Part shown: positions 8,813-9,181 of the stretch, one piece after another
Position numbering within the stretch: position 1 is the stretch's first letter
Layout of the letters: every line of letters begins with the position of its first letter
Origin: Competibacteraceae bacterium UBA2788
Lineage (GTDB): Bacteria > Pseudomonadota > Gammaproteobacteria > Competibacterales > Competibacteraceae
Direction: 5' to 3'
Assembly (NCBI GenBank): GCA_002352185.1
Contig: DEHY01000176.1
Coordinates: 11,070-20,250, forward strand
DNA length: 9,181 nucleotides
The notes under the pieces: generated by a model
What the model saw: only the letters and a program-made list of their open reading frames with translations
Database searches by the model: none
What the model was told of the DNA's origin: nothing
Made by a program: the position numbers and the translations under genes

Positions 8813-9181
8813 CTACGCCAGATACACCCGCTCCAGCGCCCCGCGTGAAACGTTGCCCCTGCCATCCTCCGCCTCAATGTAATAGCGCACATCGCCCGCG
8901 CCAATGGGCAGCTTGGCGGTGAAGTAATGCGCGGTAATCGCCGCGCCGGTCTGCGACGGATAGGGGCCGTGATCGGTCATCGCGATGCTGGTTTCACCCG
9001 CAGCGGCGCGCAACACCAGCGTTACCCGCTTCAGGCCGCTGATGTCGTGAACGAAGCTATGCACCGTTCCTTCACGCGGCGCATCGAGCAAACAGCCCTG
9101 GCCCCAGCGCTTGCCGCCCGGATTTTCCGGCGTGACCCACGGCGCGAAAAGGGTCGGGCCGGTGCGATCCTTGCCGGCGGC
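8813..9181 (-). CDS. C-terminal part of an unidentified protein (cut by the right edge)
   Basis: The minus-strand frame is open from the right edge (9181) to a TAG at 8813-8815, giving 122 codons without a start. A TTG at 9089-9091 is possible as an initiator, but the protein-like frame continues smoothly above it (for example LFAPWVTPENPGGKRWGQG), so it is read as the C-terminal end of a longer gene. Alternating hydrophobic strands such as VTLVLRA, HYFTAKL and VRYYIEAED-GRGN suggest an Ig- or Fn3-like beta-sandwich, as often seen at the end of exported or carbohydrate-active enzymes. That assignment is inference only. No catalytic motif is visible in this fragment. The high GC matches the core genes of the window, unlike the adjacent fic gene. 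A strong hairpin follows the stop codon. Confidence 0.75.
   Translation of the reverse strand, partial: AAGKDRTGPTLFAPWVTPENPGGKRWGQGCLLDAPREGTVHSFVHDISGLKRVTLVLRAAAGETSIAMTDHGPYPSQTGAAITAHYFTAKLPIGAGDVRYYIEAEDGRGNVSRGALERVYLA

Noticed and set aside
8713..8904. N-terminal extension of the Fic protein by 64 codons to an upstream start at 8904
   Set aside because: It would run through the terminator hairpin and overlap the end of the right-edge gene in another frame; the added residues are Arg/Cys/His-rich and unlike a Fic N-terminus. ATG 8712 is the better start.

Overview
The window looks like a chromosomal segment of a GC-rich proteobacterium, most likely a gammaproteobacterium. That placement is an inference from the Slt70-type murein transglycosylase, the two-domain polyphosphate:AMP phosphotransferase and the general gene style; no rRNA or other taxonomic marker is present. 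Five genes can be supported, four complete and one cut by the right edge. No tRNA, rRNA, CRISPR array or insertion sequence was seen.

Left half (88-3960, minus strand): a two-gene polyphosphate operon, transcribed pap then ppk1, with 33 bp between the genes. Pap (two-domain PPK2 class) makes ADP from AMP and polyphosphate. PPK1 makes polyphosphate from ATP and can run in reverse to make ATP from ADP. Together they link the polyphosphate store to the adenylate pool. PPK1 carries an unusual N-terminal extension built from a 9-bp tandem repeat. Positions 1-87, downstream of ppk1, hold no gene and no convincing terminator.

Centre (3961-4143): a 183-bp divergent intergenic region that must hold the promoters of both flanking units. 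Only a weak promoter candidate for pap-ppk1 can be pointed to. To its right, on the plus strand, are two consecutive exported peptidoglycan lytic transglycosylases: a 344-residue single-SLT-domain protein and a Slt70-like protein of about 673 residues. They are about 10 bp apart or slightly overlapping, so probably cotranscribed.

Right part (7234-9181, minus strand): a Fic-domain protein with a complete active-site motif and a long C-terminal region I do not recognise. Its base composition is visibly lower in GC than its neighbours, suggesting acquisition by transfer. It ends tail to tail with slt, 23 bp apart. Upstream of it lies a strong hairpin that probably terminates the last gene, whose C-terminal 122 codons enter from the right edge and look like a beta-sandwich domain of a larger protein.

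The window is mostly ordinary core metabolism and cell-wall maintenance. The points that deserve a second look are the PPK1 repeat extension, the compositionally odd Fic gene with an altered candidate inhibitory motif, and the paired lytic transglycosylases next to the polyphosphate operon. I see no convincing evidence of a wholly new system.
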